The notes: generated by a model not told the origin, from the letters alone. A DNA stretch of 64,000 nt from Candidatus Vicinibacter affinis (GCA_016714365.1 JADJNH010000005.1:1588501-1652500), one strand, 5' to 3'. Numbered from the stretch's first letter, positions 1 through 9,616 are shown. Made by a program: numbers and translations.

Positions 1-601
1 GGCATTTGACGATTATCCTGTTGTAGGAATCAATTGGAAACAAGCCAGGGCTTTCTGCTATTGGAGAACCATGCTTTGGAATACATATAAAGGTGAAGAT
101 CAGCCAAATTCTGAAGAATTCAGATTGCCAACAGAATCAGAGTGGGAATGGGCAGCAAGAGGGGGCAAAGAGATTGCAATGTTCCCTTGGGGATCTTATT
201 ATTTAAGAAATGCCAAAGGTTGCCTTTTAGCTAATTTCAAACCTGGTAGAGGAAATTACCCCGAGGATGGTGGACAATATACTGTAAAAGCGGATGCCTA
301 TTTTCCAAATGAATACGGATTGTACAATATGTCTGGAAACGTTGCAGAATGGACAGAAAGTGCATACTACGACAATGCCTATAATTTTGTACACGATATG
401 AATCCTGATATTAAATACGATGCTAAACCTGAGGATCCTGAAGCCTATAAGAGAAAGGTGGTTCGTGGTGGTTCATGGAAAGATATAGGTTATTACCTTC
501 AAAATGGAACTCGTAATTGGGAATTTCAAGATACCTCTAAATCCTATGTGGGTTTCCGTACTGTACTGACTTTCCTTGGCAGGTCCGTAAATGATTTCTA
601 G
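1..601 (+). CDS. gldK: GldK, T9SS lipoprotein (C-terminal part)
   Basis: This is the last ~199 codons of GldK; the reading frame is open from base 2 and the N-terminus with the lipoprotein signal lies outside the window. The protein has a formylglycine-generating-enzyme-like fold, seen in RLPTESEWEWAARGG, NMSGNVAEWTES, VVRGGSWKD and the closing GFRTV. In the T9SS, GldK and GldN form a periplasmic ring under the outer membrane that docks on the GldLM motor; this is family knowledge, and the enzyme fold is regarded as structural there. The identity is fixed by context: gldL follows after 63 bases, then gldM and gldN in the standard order. FGE-like proteins are common, so without this context the call would be weaker. 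Confidence 0.95.
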   Translation, partial: AFDDYPVVGINWKQARAFCYWRTMLWNTYKGEDQPNSEEFRLPTESEWEWAARGGKEIAMFPWGSYYLRNAKGCLLANFKPGRGNYPEDGGQYTVKADAYFPNEYGLYNMSGNVAEWTESAYYDNAYNFVHDMNPDIKYDAKPEDPEAYKRKVVRGGSWKDIGYYLQNGTRNWEFQDTSKSYVGFRTVLTFLGRSVNDF

Positions 602-664
602 AATAAATTTGATTTTCACATTTAACAAACAATATTCTTTCACTTAATCGTAAAACTTCAAACA

Positions 665-1255
665 ATGTCCTTCATCAAATCAAACACTTTCAAATACGCA
701 AAGAATTTTTTAATCGGCGTGGGTGCGTCCGTTGTTATGATCGGTGCGCTTTTCAAAATCCTTTCCTTGGAAGGTGCTGATATTATGATCACTGTAGGTC
801 TCGTTACTGAAGCAATTTTGTTCTTGATGCTAGGTATACTTCCTCCAGAAAAAGATTACTACTGGGAAAAATTATACCCAGGATTGGATGATTATGCTTC
901 AAGAATTAATCCATTGACTGATGGACCAACCAAAGGTGGAGTTAGGCCATTGAATGGAGAAGCAGTTGAAAATCAATTAGGTGGAATGCTTGGTGAATTG
1001 CAAAGCATGTCTAAAAGCTTAGGTTCACTTAAAGCCCTACAGGAAGTTGATTTCAGCAAGACTGGGGATCAAATCAAAAGCATGGGTAATTTTTATTCAA
1101 AAATGAATGAAGCCATGTCTGAATTAGGAGCTTCTTTAGATGATACAAAGAAATACAAAGATCAGGTTGCAGCATTGAACAAGAACCTTACAAGTCTTAA
1201 TTCTGTGTACGGTAATATTCTTGGTGCTTACAAGACCATGGGTGGAAACCAATAA
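665..1255 (+). CDS. gldL: GldL, T9SS motor membrane protein
   Basis: GldL is the inner-membrane stator-like subunit that, with GldM, uses the proton motive force to power type IX secretion and gliding. The 196-residue protein has two hydrophobic helices near the N-terminus (about residues 13-32 and 39-59). Glu49 sits inside the second helix (GLVTEAILFLML); an acidic residue in this helix is the conserved protonatable residue of the family. After that comes a cytoplasmic tail, with helical, coiled-coil-prone sequence from about residue 100. It lies between gldK and gldM with gaps of 63 and 47 bases, so co-transcription is likely. Length matches the family (about 200-220 residues). Confidence 0.96.
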   Translation: MSFIKSNTFKYAKNFLIGVGASVVMIGALFKILSLEGADIMITVGLVTEAILFLMLGILPPEKDYYWEKLYPGLDDYASRINPLTDGPTKGGVRPLNGEAVENQLGGMLGELQSMSKSLGSLKALQEVDFSKTGDQIKSMGNFYSKMNEAMSELGASLDDTKKYKDQVAALNKNLTSLNSVYGNILGAYKTMGGNQ

Positions 1256-1302
1256 TCCGAAATCTATTTATTCACAAATTATATAACCATAAATAGAAAA
1301 AA

Positions 1303-2874
1303 ATGTCAATACCTAAGCAGCCGCGCCAGTTGATGATCAATATCATGTACTTGGTGCTCACGGCTCTTCTGGCGCTAAACGTTTCAGCGGAGATATTCAA
1401 TGCCTTTAAAATGGTTAACCATGGGCTAGAGGAATCAAATCATGCTTTAGACAAGTCCAATACGGACATTCCACAGCAGATCATCGATGGTTCCAAAAAG
1501 AAAAAGGAATATGAAAAATATGGAGCAATTGCCAAAGAGCCATCAGTAGTTTCCAAAGAGTTTAGCTCTTATGTAGAGGCCATGGTCAACGATCTGATTG
1601 ATAAATCTGGAAATAAGAATGGATCAGTTGATGATGGAGATTACCTTATTAAGGGGACTAAAAAAGAATTGAAGGGAAAGAAAGATAAGGATGTAACAAC
1701 CAGAATCTTGATTAAAGGTGGAAAAGGTCTTGAGTTAAAAAACAAGATTTTGGAAGCCAGGAATAAGTTTCTTACCTTCATTGATGATGCAGATAAAGCA
1801 AGCTTTGCCAATGAAATAACTTTGAATATTGATGACGAATCTTGGAAAGCCTCTACCAAAAAAAGTTGGGAAGAGTTTACTTTCAAACAAATGCCTTTGG
1901 GCGCATGTCAGCCGATATTCACTAAATTTATCAATGATGCAAAAAGTACTGAGAATGCAGTATTAAACTATTTGCTTTCTAAAGTAGGAACTGATAAAAC
2001 CGTCGTATTGGATAAGTTTACAGTGGTGTCTGCTCCAATCAAATCTTATGTAATTAAGGGTGAAAAATTTGAAACTGACGTGTTTATGTCTGCCTCAGCT
2101 TCTGCAGCTTCTAATACCGGCATCAATATTTCTGTAAACGGAGCTAACCTTCCTGTAAATGCTGATGGTGTTGCCAAATGGTCAACAACTGCCGGTGAGG
2201 TGGGGATGAAAAAATATTCTGCAACAGTTTCCATGAAAAATCCGGTTACCGGAGAAGTACAGAGCTTTAAGAAAGAATTTGAATTTGAAGTTGGGGAAAG
2301 ATCCTGTAACGTTTCAGCTGAAAAGATGAACGTTTTTTACATCGGGGTTGACAATCCAGTTGCCATTTCAGCAGCCGGTGTGCCTTCAGCACAATTAAAA
2401 GTTGATGCAGCAGGTTCCGGAATTAGCCTTAACAAATTAGGAGGAGGTAAATATACAGCTACTGTTGGTCAACAGGGAGAATGTACCATCACCTTAAGTG
2501 GTGGAGGTCTTCAGCCTACAGCCTTCAAATTTAGAGCAAAGAAAATTCCAACTCCTACTCCAATGCTTTCTGATAAGAAAGGAGGTCAAATGCCTAATGG
2601 AACTTTCAAAGCCCAGCAGGGAATCATTCCAGCTTTGGAAGGATTTGATTTTGATGCAAAATGTCAGATCACTGAATTCCGATTGGTTAGGGTAGCTCCT
2701 CGTCAGGACCCTGAAATTAAATTGAATCAGGGTGGAAGATTTGTTGGAGAAGTTGCCGGATTGATCGCAAAAGCTAAGCCGGGTGACCGTTATATATTTG
2801 AAGAAATTAAAGCAAGATGTCCGGGAGATCAGGCCGCGAGGATTTTGAACGAGATGTCTTTTCTAGTTAAGTAA
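1303..2874 (+). CDS. gldM: GldM, T9SS motor periplasmic shaft
   Basis: GldM anchors in the inner membrane by one helix and spans the periplasm as a dimeric shaft that couples the GldL motor to the GldK/GldN ring. The 523-residue product starts with a short basic segment and QLMINIMYLVLTALLALNVS (about residues 9-28), the well-conserved single membrane helix. It then has a long periplasmic part rich in beta strands, consistent with the four Ig-like/helical domains known for GldM. It ends in the conserved region around RFVGEVAGLIAKAKPGDRY and EEIKARCPGD. Only 15 bases separate it from gldN. Confidence 0.97.
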   Translation: MSIPKQPRQLMINIMYLVLTALLALNVSAEIFNAFKMVNHGLEESNHALDKSNTDIPQQIIDGSKKKKEYEKYGAIAKEPSVVSKEFSSYVEAMVNDLIDKSGNKNGSVDDGDYLIKGTKKELKGKKDKDVTTRILIKGGKGLELKNKILEARNKFLTFIDDADKASFANEITLNIDDESWKASTKKSWEEFTFKQMPLGACQPIFTKFINDAKSTENAVLNYLLSKVGTDKTVVLDKFTVVSAPIKSYVIKGEKFETDVFMSASASAASNTGINISVNGANLPVNADGVAKWSTTAGEVGMKKYSATVSMKNPVTGEVQSFKKEFEFEVGERSCNVSAEKMNVFYIGVDNPVAISAAGVPSAQLKVDAAGSGISLNKLGGGKYTATVGQQGECTITLSGGGLQPTAFKFRAKKIPTPTPMLSDKKGGQMPNGTFKAQQGIIPALEGFDFDAKCQITEFRLVRVAPRQDPEIKLNQGGRFVGEVAGLIAKAKPGDRYIFEEIKARCPGDQAARILNEMSFLVK

Positions 2875-2889
2875 AAAATTATCAATTCC

Positions 2890-3762
2890 ATGAATAAGTT
2901 AAGAGTTTCTTTACTCCTCCTCATCCTTAGTCTGGGCTTTGTAAACCTTAAGGCACAGATTGATGAAGAAGAAGTTACTGAGTCATCAATTCTTGAAGAT
3001 ACCACAGGATATCTCGATGATATCATTGAGCGTAAGAATGTCCTTGAACAAAGGATGTTGGCTTATGAGCCCATTCGTGAAGCCGATATTGTTTGGCAGA
3101 AAAGGATTTGGCGAGTATTGGATGTCAGAGAGAAAATGAATCAGCCATTTATGTATCCTTCAAGACCATTTTTCAAAATCCTCATAGATGCTGCGGAGAG
3201 TGGTGAATTTAAGATATTTGGAGAAGATGATTTTAAGAAACCTTTAGTGGGTGATGCATTGCAGAAAATGCTCCACTCTGTGGATACCGTGCCTGTATGG
3301 AATCCCGACACTTATGTAGAGGAATTGAAAATAGTGGTCAACGACATAGACTTTAATGACATTAAGACTTTCAGGATAAAGGAAATGTGGTACTTTGATA
3401 AGGAATCCTCCAGGTTAAATTGTAGGATTTTAGGTATCGCTCCAATTAAACAAGAAGTTGATGAGTCTTCTGGAGTGATCAAATATGAGGGTCCTATGTT
3501 TTGGATTTATTATCCGGAAGCCAGAAAATTACTCTCAAAAGAGCGTGTTTTCAATGAAAAGAATGATATTTCACCTGGAACATGGGCAGACGTATTTGAT
3601 GGAAGATTTTTCTCCAGTTATATTTTTAAAGAATCTAACGTTGAAGAACTTCGATTGAAAGATATTTTTGCCGGTGAAAATGATGGGGTAAAACTTCTTT
3701 TAGAGTCTGATAGGATTAAAAATGAATTGCTCAATTTCGAGCATGATCTTTGGGTCTATTAA
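2890..3762 (+). CDS. gldN: GldN, T9SS ring protein
   Basis: GldN (PorN) forms the periplasmic ring with GldK. The 290-residue product has a signal peptide (hydrophobic LLLLILSLGF, cleavage probably after LKAQ near residue 22). Then come the family hallmarks ADIVWQKRIWRVLDVREKMN, QPFMYPSRPFF, FRIKEMWYFDKESS and WIYYPEARKLL. It is the last gene of the gldKLMN operon and is followed within 25 bases by a strong intrinsic terminator, so the operon ends here. Confidence 0.96.
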   Translation: MNKLRVSLLLLILSLGFVNLKAQIDEEEVTESSILEDTTGYLDDIIERKNVLEQRMLAYEPIREADIVWQKRIWRVLDVREKMNQPFMYPSRPFFKILIDAAESGEFKIFGEDDFKKPLVGDALQKMLHSVDTVPVWNPDTYVEELKIVVNDIDFNDIKTFRIKEMWYFDKESSRLNCRILGIAPIKQEVDESSGVIKYEGPMFWIYYPEARKLLSKERVFNEKNDISPGTWADVFDGRFFSSYIFKESNVEELRLKDIFAGENDGVKLLLESDRIKNELLNFEHDLWVY

Positions 3763-3784
3763 AATATTACTTAAATTAATTTGG

Positions 3785-3816
3785 AGCCGGTAGAATTTTC
3801 TACCGGCTTTTTTTTT
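3785..3816 (+). terminator. Rho-independent terminator of gldKLMN
   Basis: A perfect 11-bp inverted repeat (AGCCGGTAGAA at 3785-3795, its complement at 3798-3808) with a very tight loop is followed directly by a run of nine T. It lies 22 bases after the gldN stop, the expected place for the end of the gld operon. Confidence 0.9.
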
Positions 3817-3854
3817 GTATCTCAATTCTGTTTGAGTTTTGTAAATTAGCGTTT

Positions 3855-4619
3855 GTGAAGAAAATATGTTTTTATTTAGGTTCTTGGGTAAAATGTTTTT
3901 CCTGTTGGATTTTCCATTTATTCTTAATACCGATTACTTTAAGTTCCCAACAAAATCTAAACTCACTGATCCAGAAGGCTCCCTTAATACCACAGACCAT
4001 AGGTGCTGCTTTTACTCAATCAAAATTAGAATATCAAGTGGAAACCTTGGAGGATGGAAAAGAATTTAAAAGGGTTGTCAGCTGGGATATGAATTATGAG
4101 TTAAAGCATTTTGACCAGCAAGTCAGTGATTATTTAACAAAATGGGAAAGGAAAGCACAAGACAACAGTTTTTCTCTTACCTACAGTCCAGATAATTCAC
4201 CTGAGACAAAGGAGTATTTGATGAAGTTGGAGAAACTTGCAGATACGACATTGGAAATGTGGAAACCTTTTATTTCGAAAGTGCGAGATGTAAATCCTGA
4301 TTTTTTGGCTTTGAGTGAGCTTGATTTTGGGTGTGATGAGATTAAAGCATCTGCGAAAAAACTAAATGAGGCTGCGGAATTGAAAAACAAATATCTGATA
4401 GCAGGTAGAGAATATATAAGCCCCAATATTGATTATTTTCAAAGAATATTTAACCGATTAATACTTGTAGAAGATGCAATGATGAATAACCAGGTCATTT
4501 ATCAAATGACTCGAATGTTGAATATTTTGCAGGAATGGAATTTAGCCCTAATTTCTGCTAATAGCCAAATGGTAGATACCGGAGTTTCACTCAATAACGG
4601 TCTTTGTAAAGCTAATTAA
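3855..4619 (+). CDS. Hypothetical exported protein
   Basis: I do not recognise this 254-residue protein. It begins with a GTG codon at 3855; the N-terminus is basic then hydrophobic (residues 3-30, ending near LSSQQ), consistent with a signal peptide. The rest is mostly helical and charged, with no catalytic motif or cysteine pattern I can name. It starts 38 bases after the gld terminator and is convergent with the next gene (39-base gap), so it is probably a single transcription unit. Its position after gldN could suggest an envelope role, but that is only context. The absence of an in-frame ATG near the signal sequence is the reason for accepting the GTG start. Confidence 0.7.
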   Translation: MKKICFYLGSWVKCFSCWIFHLFLIPITLSSQQNLNSLIQKAPLIPQTIGAAFTQSKLEYQVETLEDGKEFKRVVSWDMNYELKHFDQQVSDYLTKWERKAQDNSFSLTYSPDNSPETKEYLMKLEKLADTTLEMWKPFISKVRDVNPDFLALSELDFGCDEIKASAKKLNEAAELKNKYLIAGREYISPNIDYFQRIFNRLILVEDAMMNNQVIYQMTRMLNILQEWNLALISANSQMVDTGVSLNNGLCKAN

Positions 4620-4658
4620 GTTAGGCGTGTTAAATTGATTGTACGCTAAAACCAATCA

Positions 4659-6221
4659 TTAGAACTTAAATCCAATTGTGGCTAAAAGCATATTTTGATT
4701 GACTGTATTGGTGGCCATTGAAGTTACTGCATCAATTTTTCCATCACCATTGAAATCAGAATTACCTGTGCTAAATGGAATGTGTCCCATTTCTGTGTTG
4801 ACCAATTGATATCCTAGGTCCAAAAAAACACGTTTAAATCTCAAACCAAGTCCGGCACTGTAAGAATGAGAGAAATCATCTACGTTTGCATATGGAGAAC
4901 TGAGCAGTCCATATCCAGCACGAATCCTTAGTTTGTCTAATGCTATTTCTCCTCCCAAACGGAATTGGATGACCGATTTGAATTGTTTCTTAATATCCTG
5001 GTTCAATTGGTTTTGGTAGATGAGTTCAGCATTATTGTCCGTGTCAGCAGTGAGATTGAACTTTGATCTTGAGGGATCGTAGTAATCTACATCCAAATTG
5101 ATAAATCCATTTTTGTGCACATAGGCCAAGCTTCCTATCCACTTCATGGGAGTTGTTAACCTGTAAGTAAAGTATCCATCTGGTGAGAAACTCTCATAAC
5201 TTTCCTGACCCTTGGTATCCTTAAATGTGTACGATAAGGATGTGGTAAATTGATCAGAAAACCAATGGTAGGTCGGTGTGTGCCATGATAATCCAATCCT
5301 AAAGGAATTCACTGGTTTTACAATAATGCCAAATCGTCCCTGTATGCCATTATAACTGCTGCTTACATTTTCATTAAATTCCAATTCTTTAAATGGAAGA
5401 ACTTCATCTGTCTTAGCTTCTTTTTCTTTGTAGGTCCTCTCTAAATTATACGACCCGAAAGGCATAGCCAATGTCAATCCCATTGAAACAAACTCTGAAT
5501 AATTTCCTGCAAATGATAAAGAAAAATCCTGAGCCTTGCCAGATTCATTTATAAATTCACTTTTGGGTAATTGATAGGTTCTGTAACCGGCGAGATCAGA
5601 GCTGTATACATACTTGTTAGGATCGGGATCGATATCATAAATAGCCCCGACTTCGTAAGCAAGTCCGGCTTCAAATCCATCCAGATCATCCTTATGAATT
5701 CCTCTTCCATCATCGTAATTGTTATCTCTTGCTAATTCCAGGTATCTGTTTAATATAGTTCCCTGGCTTTTTCCTTCAAAGAAGAATTTCTGATTAAAAG
5801 CAGCGGTTTGATGGAGGCCCATTGAAAAATTGAAGTTACTCCATTTTGAAAATTTTGGTTTACTTGTGATTACAAGGCCTATTCCACCCAAGCTGAATTG
5901 ATCAGAAATTCTCTCACTTGAAATATTGCCTGGATCACCCGTTAATATTGAATTCACATTGGAGACCTGATAGAATCCGGTAATGGTAAAATCCGATTTT
6001 CTAAAGAGTCCCAAGCCAGCGGGATTTAAGCCGATGGCATTGAAATCAGCACCGATACCACCAACAGAACCGTTCAGTCCGGCCGCTCTACCAGTGGACA
6101 GTGGTCTTATAGTTGTATATCTCAAGGCATCTGATGTTAATTGAGCAAAAAGCTGATTACTGTTGCATAGCAATATAAAAAACAAGCTAAGTATCAATTT
6201 GTGGTTGAGAAATTTTTTCAT
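4659..6221 (-). CDS. OmpP1/FadL/TodX-family outer-membrane protein
   Basis: A 520-residue outer-membrane beta-barrel of the FadL-like hydrophobic-compound transporter family. A signal peptide (residues 1-26, ending CNSNQLFAQ) is followed by LTSDALRYTTIRPLSTGRAA and GGIGADFNAIGLNPAGLG, the typical N-terminal hatch region in which a small glycine/asparagine-rich motif precedes the barrel. Amphipathic strands follow, and the protein ends on FKF with a terminal aromatic residue suited to barrel assembly. FadL-type proteins let hydrophobic molecules enter through the outer membrane; the substrate cannot be told from the sequence. A stretch SDFNGDGKIDA near residue 490 is a calcium-type loop in an extracellular segment. 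Confidence 0.88.
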   Translation of the reverse strand: MKKFLNHKLILSLFFILLCNSNQLFAQLTSDALRYTTIRPLSTGRAAGLNGSVGGIGADFNAIGLNPAGLGLFRKSDFTITGFYQVSNVNSILTGDPGNISSERISDQFSLGGIGLVITSKPKFSKWSNFNFSMGLHQTAAFNQKFFFEGKSQGTILNRYLELARDNNYDDGRGIHKDDLDGFEAGLAYEVGAIYDIDPDPNKYVYSSDLAGYRTYQLPKSEFINESGKAQDFSLSFAGNYSEFVSMGLTLAMPFGSYNLERTYKEKEAKTDEVLPFKELEFNENVSSSYNGIQGRFGIIVKPVNSFRIGLSWHTPTYHWFSDQFTTSLSYTFKDTKGQESYESFSPDGYFTYRLTTPMKWIGSLAYVHKNGFINLDVDYYDPSRSKFNLTADTDNNAELIYQNQLNQDIKKQFKSVIQFRLGGEIALDKLRIRAGYGLLSSPYANVDDFSHSYSAGLGLRFKRVFLDLGYQLVNTEMGHIPFSTGNSDFNGDGKIDAVTSMATNTVNQNMLLATIGFKF

Positions 6222-6266
6222 GGAACTTCAATTTTAATGGCTCTGCTTTAAAATTCGATCGTAATC

Positions 6267-6303
6267 AAAGGGAGGATTATAAAGCAATATAATTCCCCCC
6301 TTT
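6267..6303 (-). terminator. Hairpin after the tyrosine/glycine-rich gene
   Basis: An imperfect stem of about 15 bp (6267-6281 against 6288-6303, one bulge/mismatch) with a GC-rich base sits between two minus-strand genes, about 36 bases after the stop of the upstream one. No long T run follows on the minus strand, so it may act as a weak terminator or a 3'-end stabiliser. Confidence 0.45.
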
Positions 6304-6338
6304 GTTACCTACCTATGTGATTGTTATTTTTTCAAAAA

Positions 6339-7625
6339 TCATCTTGGTGACTTCCGACCGCCGGATGTATTACCAGAATTCTGATTATTTGAATTGGATC
6401 CACTCGATGGACGTTCTGACGGTCTTGAGCCATTGTCAAAACTTCTTCCAGAATTTGAATTTTCAAATCCTCTTGATGACCTGGTTTCGGTTTCAGTTGG
6501 TTTCCAAGAGGAACCTGAAGATTGATCCATTTTTCTATCTCGTCTTTCAGGTTTTGTTTCTTTATTTTGTTTAGGTAAGGACTCAGAAGGTTTTACCCCT
6601 GAAGGTTTATCGTCCCAATTAAATTTTCTGGGTTCTTTTCTTACCTTTTCATTATTAGGAGTTGGCGATCTATCAGGTCTATCCTGGGAAGAGGGTGGAT
6701 TGAATTTATCCCTGTTGGATTTTCTTTCTTCATTTTGTTTTTCAGTGGGTGAAGGTTTTATGGTTGTAGAACTACCGTCGTCGACCTTATAATACCTTTT
6801 GCTTGTTCGAGATGAAGGTGCCTCAGGTTGATTACTATTATTATTATTCAACCTTTCTGATCTCTCTAGCTTTGTTTTATCCACAGAAGGAGAACCTCCT
6901 AGTCTTACAGGCCCGTTTCGTGAGGTTGTCGTAAATCCTGATCGACGACTTCCAAATACAGTACCCTTAGGATTATTAGGAGTATTTACCCATCCACCCT
7001 GGTTGTTGTTTCCATGACCGGAATACCACCCACCATTGTTCCATCCATAATATGGGCTTCCGCCCCATCCCCAATTGTTGTAACCGCCGCCCCAATTTCC
7101 ATTCCAGCACCAAGGGTCATAAAATCCATAATTATAACGGAATGCAGGATTGTATGGGGCATATCCATTACACCAGTCCCAACTGTTCCAAAATGGATTC
7201 CACCTATTATATCTATTCCATCTTCTAAATCTGTACGGATCATAATATCCACCATATGAAAAAACTATGCTGTTACCCCAAAGAAAAGGATCATTTAAAT
7301 AAGGGTCATAAAACCCCATGTTCATATAGTATGGATCATAAAAATCGGTGACAATATAATTTCTGTGGAATCTTCTAATTCTTGAACTGTAGTAATAATC
7401 ATAATCTTCATCTTCAATAAATTCATCGTCGTAGCCTTCTGGGCTTACTTCATTTTTTTCATAAACACTGCTGTTATAATTCTCCTGTTCTGTTTTATCA
7501 TTGAATTCATTGGTTGATTTGTCTTTTGATGGATCGTAATAAACGTCATCGTATTGTCCATTCACTAAAGACGCAAACATGAAAAAAGTCAAAAAAGCAA
7601 TGGCGGAAAATAATCTTGTTTTCAT
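6339..7625 (-). CDS. Low-complexity secreted protein, Y/W/G/N-rich
   Basis: A 428-residue protein that I do not recognise. Residues 1-23 are a signal peptide (cleavage near VNGQ). Residues 25-90 are acidic with many tyrosines (VYYDPSKDK, EDEDYDYYYSS). Residues ~90-210 are dominated by Tyr, Trp, Gly and Asn with recurring YDPY/YDP steps (NMGFYDPYLNDPF, GGYYDPYRF). Residues ~230-428 are basic, rich in Ser, Arg, Pro, Lys and Asn and probably disordered. The codon pattern and long frame make it a real gene; antisense frames here are shadows caused by the biased composition. A structural or sticky envelope protein is a guess from composition. It lies 194 bases upstream of, and divergent from, proS. 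Confidence 0.75.
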   Translation of the reverse strand: MKTRLFSAIAFLTFFMFASLVNGQYDDVYYDPSKDKSTNEFNDKTEQENYNSSVYEKNEVSPEGYDDEFIEDEDYDYYYSSRIRRFHRNYIVTDFYDPYYMNMGFYDPYLNDPFLWGNSIVFSYGGYYDPYRFRRWNRYNRWNPFWNSWDWCNGYAPYNPAFRYNYGFYDPWCWNGNWGGGYNNWGWGGSPYYGWNNGGWYSGHGNNNQGGWVNTPNNPKGTVFGSRRSGFTTTSRNGPVRLGGSPSVDKTKLERSERLNNNNSNQPEAPSSRTSKRYYKVDDGSSTTIKPSPTEKQNEERKSNRDKFNPPSSQDRPDRSPTPNNEKVRKEPRKFNWDDKPSGVKPSESLPKQNKETKPERRDRKMDQSSGSSWKPTETETRSSRGFENSNSGRSFDNGSRPSERPSSGSNSNNQNSGNTSGGRKSPR

Positions 7626-7819
7626 GAGGTTTATATTATTTATTAGAGACTGAAATCCATATAGACTGCAATTTATTACTTTTGCAAAGTGTTCGAAGTT
7701 AAAATCTTATTAAATTACCCTTCATACTTAGTTAAAGTTTTTTAACATCGGCACTGCATTAGTAAGACATGTTTCATCCAATTAGGTTTAAAAGTATTTT
7801 AGTTAAATAAATTTTAATA

Positions 7820-9289
7820 ATGGCAAAAGCAATTACAAGCAGGGAAGAAGACTATTCTCAATGGTATAATGACCTTGTGTACAAAGCAGGATTGGCAGAT
7901 ACCTCTGCAGTAAGAGGCTGTATGGTAATCAAGCCTCATGGTTATGCATTATGGGAAAATATGAGAGATGTACTGGACAGAATGTTTAAAGATACGGGGC
8001 ATGTGAATGCCTATTTTCCTTTATTTGTTCCCAAGAGTTTATTTGAGGCTGAAGAGAAAAATGCTGAAGGATTTGCTAAGGAGTGTGCAGTGGTAACCCA
8101 TTACAGGTTGAAAACCGATCCAAATAACAAAGCTAAATTGATTGTGGACCCTGAGGCAAAGTTGGAAGAGGAGCTTATTATCAGACCCACCAGTGAAGCT
8201 ATTATTTGGAATACTTACAGGGATTGGATTCATTCCTATAGAGATCTTCCTTTATTAATAAATCAATGGGCCAACGTAGTTCGTTGGGAAATGCGAACGA
8301 GACCATTTTTGCGAACTGCTGAATTTTTATGGCAGGAAGGTCACACAGCGCATGCTACCGAACAAGATGCATTAGAAGAGGCTCTGAAAATGCACGAAGT
8401 GTATACTCGTTTTGCGGAAGATTATATGGCCATGCCAGTTATAAAAGGAGCAAAAACTGAAAATGAGCGATTTGCTGGTGCTGAAGAAACTTTTACCATA
8501 GAAGCCATGATGCAGGATGGCAAAGCTTTACAAGCTGGAACTTCTCATTACCTGGGCCAAAATTTTGCAAAAGCATTTGAAGTAAAGTTTCTGACAGATC
8601 AGAACAAAGAAGAGTATGTGTATGCAACTTCATGGGGCGTGTCAACGAGGTTGATTGGCGCCTTGGTGATGTGTCACTCTGACGACGATGGCCTTATTCT
8701 GCCACCAAAGCTTGCACCTATTCAGGTAATTCTTGTGCCAATTCCAAAACCAAGCTTAGAGATTGACAAAGTTGGAGAAGAGATTTTGCAAGCGTTAAAA
8801 GTTAGAAATATTCGTGTTCAATATGACAAGGATGAAAGGAACCGACCAGGATTTAAGTTTGCCGAATATGAATTAAAAGGGGTACCAATCAGGATAGGTA
8901 TAGGTGCCAGAGATTTGGAAAAGGGTGTTGTAGAAATTGCCAGGAGGGACACTAAAGAAAAAGAGTTAGTGGAAGTAGAAAAAGTTGCAGATTATGTTCA
9001 GGATTTACTAAAAACAATTCAGCAGAATTTATTTGACCGGGCAAAAGCTTTCAGAGAAACTAACACTCATTTTGTAGATACCTGGGATGAATTTCAAAAA
9101 ACGCTGGAAGAAAAAGGTGGATTTATTTATGCTCACTGGGATGGAAATTCAGAAACTGAAGAGTTGATAAAAGAGAAAACTAAAGCTACCATCAGGTGTA
9201 TTCCATTAGATGCAGTGGAAGAAAGCGGAAAATGTATATTAACCGGCCGTCCTTCACAGCGAAGAGTTTTATTTGCAAAAGCTTATTAA
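7820..9289 (+). CDS. proS: Prolyl-tRNA synthetase, archaeal/eukaryotic type
   Basis: Charges tRNA-Pro with proline in the cytoplasm. The 489-residue length and the lack of the bacterial editing insertion place it in the short archaeal-type class II form, which is usual in Bacteroidota. Motif 2 is visible in VVRWEMRTRPFLRTAEFLWQ followed by EGHTAHA. Motif 3 is in ATSWGVSTRLIGALVMCHSD. The anticodon-binding domain follows (about residues 295-400: APIQVILVPIP, KVRNIRVQYDKDERNRPGFK), then the C-terminal zinc-type domain typical of this form, ending RRVLFAKAY. The ATG at 7820 gives MAKAITSREEDYSQWYND, the expected N-terminus. Confidence 0.97.
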   Translation: MAKAITSREEDYSQWYNDLVYKAGLADTSAVRGCMVIKPHGYALWENMRDVLDRMFKDTGHVNAYFPLFVPKSLFEAEEKNAEGFAKECAVVTHYRLKTDPNNKAKLIVDPEAKLEEELIIRPTSEAIIWNTYRDWIHSYRDLPLLINQWANVVRWEMRTRPFLRTAEFLWQEGHTAHATEQDALEEALKMHEVYTRFAEDYMAMPVIKGAKTENERFAGAEETFTIEAMMQDGKALQAGTSHYLGQNFAKAFEVKFLTDQNKEEYVYATSWGVSTRLIGALVMCHSDDDGLILPPKLAPIQVILVPIPKPSLEIDKVGEEILQALKVRNIRVQYDKDERNRPGFKFAEYELKGVPIRIGIGARDLEKGVVEIARRDTKEKELVEVEKVADYVQDLLKTIQQNLFDRAKAFRETNTHFVDTWDEFQKTLEEKGGFIYAHWDGNSETEELIKEKTKATIRCIPLDAVEESGKCILTGRPSQRRVLFAKAY

Positions 9290-9308
9290 TCTAAAATTTA
9301 AAATTAAA

Positions 9309-9563
9309 ATGAAAACAAACTATTACCTAATAGCAATTACAGTTTTGGTATTTTCTTTCTGTAAGGAAGTTAAAAAGGAAGAAACACCGACACCTGTAAT
9401 TCGTAAAGAAGTGCAAAGCGGACCTGAATTTACATCCGCTTATATTTGCCCTATGAATTGCCAAGGCAGTGGTTCTGATAAACCGGGCGTTTGTCCTGTA
9501 TGTGGCATGGATTATGAGCAAAATCCAAATTTCAAACAAGATACTTTGTCCACTAATCAATAG
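9309..9563 (+). CDS. Small lipoprotein with heavy-metal-binding domain
   Basis: An 84-residue protein with a lipoprotein signal (YYLIAITVLVFSFC, lipidated Cys near residue 16), then a Glu/Lys/Pro-rich linker and a C-terminal heavy-metal-binding domain. The hallmark is AYICPMNCQGSGSDKPGVCP followed by VCGMDYEQN: CPM-x-C and a CPVCGM pair, as in domains attached to copper-efflux membrane-fusion proteins and P-type ATPases. I start it at the ATG at 9309 rather than at 9273, because the upstream extension overlaps proS and would bury the signal peptide. It follows proS by 19 bases and may be co-transcribed. Role: probably periplasmic copper or other soft-metal binding. Confidence 0.85.
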   Translation: MKTNYYLIAITVLVFSFCKEVKKEETPTPVIRKEVQSGPEFTSAYICPMNCQGSGSDKPGVCPVCGMDYEQNPNFKQDTLSTNQ

Positions 9564-9616
9564 GCTCGTCTCAATTTATAAACATTCAATACTTTTATAA
9601 AATGAAATATTGAGTG

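Noticed and set aside
6986..7259. Frames of 81-89 codons on both strands in the Y/W/G-rich gene
   Set aside because: Low-complexity shadow; the 428-residue frame has the signal peptide and coherent composition.
9273..9308. Upstream ATG for the metal-binding lipoprotein
   Set aside because: Would overlap proS by 17 bases and add 12 residues before a good lipoprotein signal that starts at 9309.
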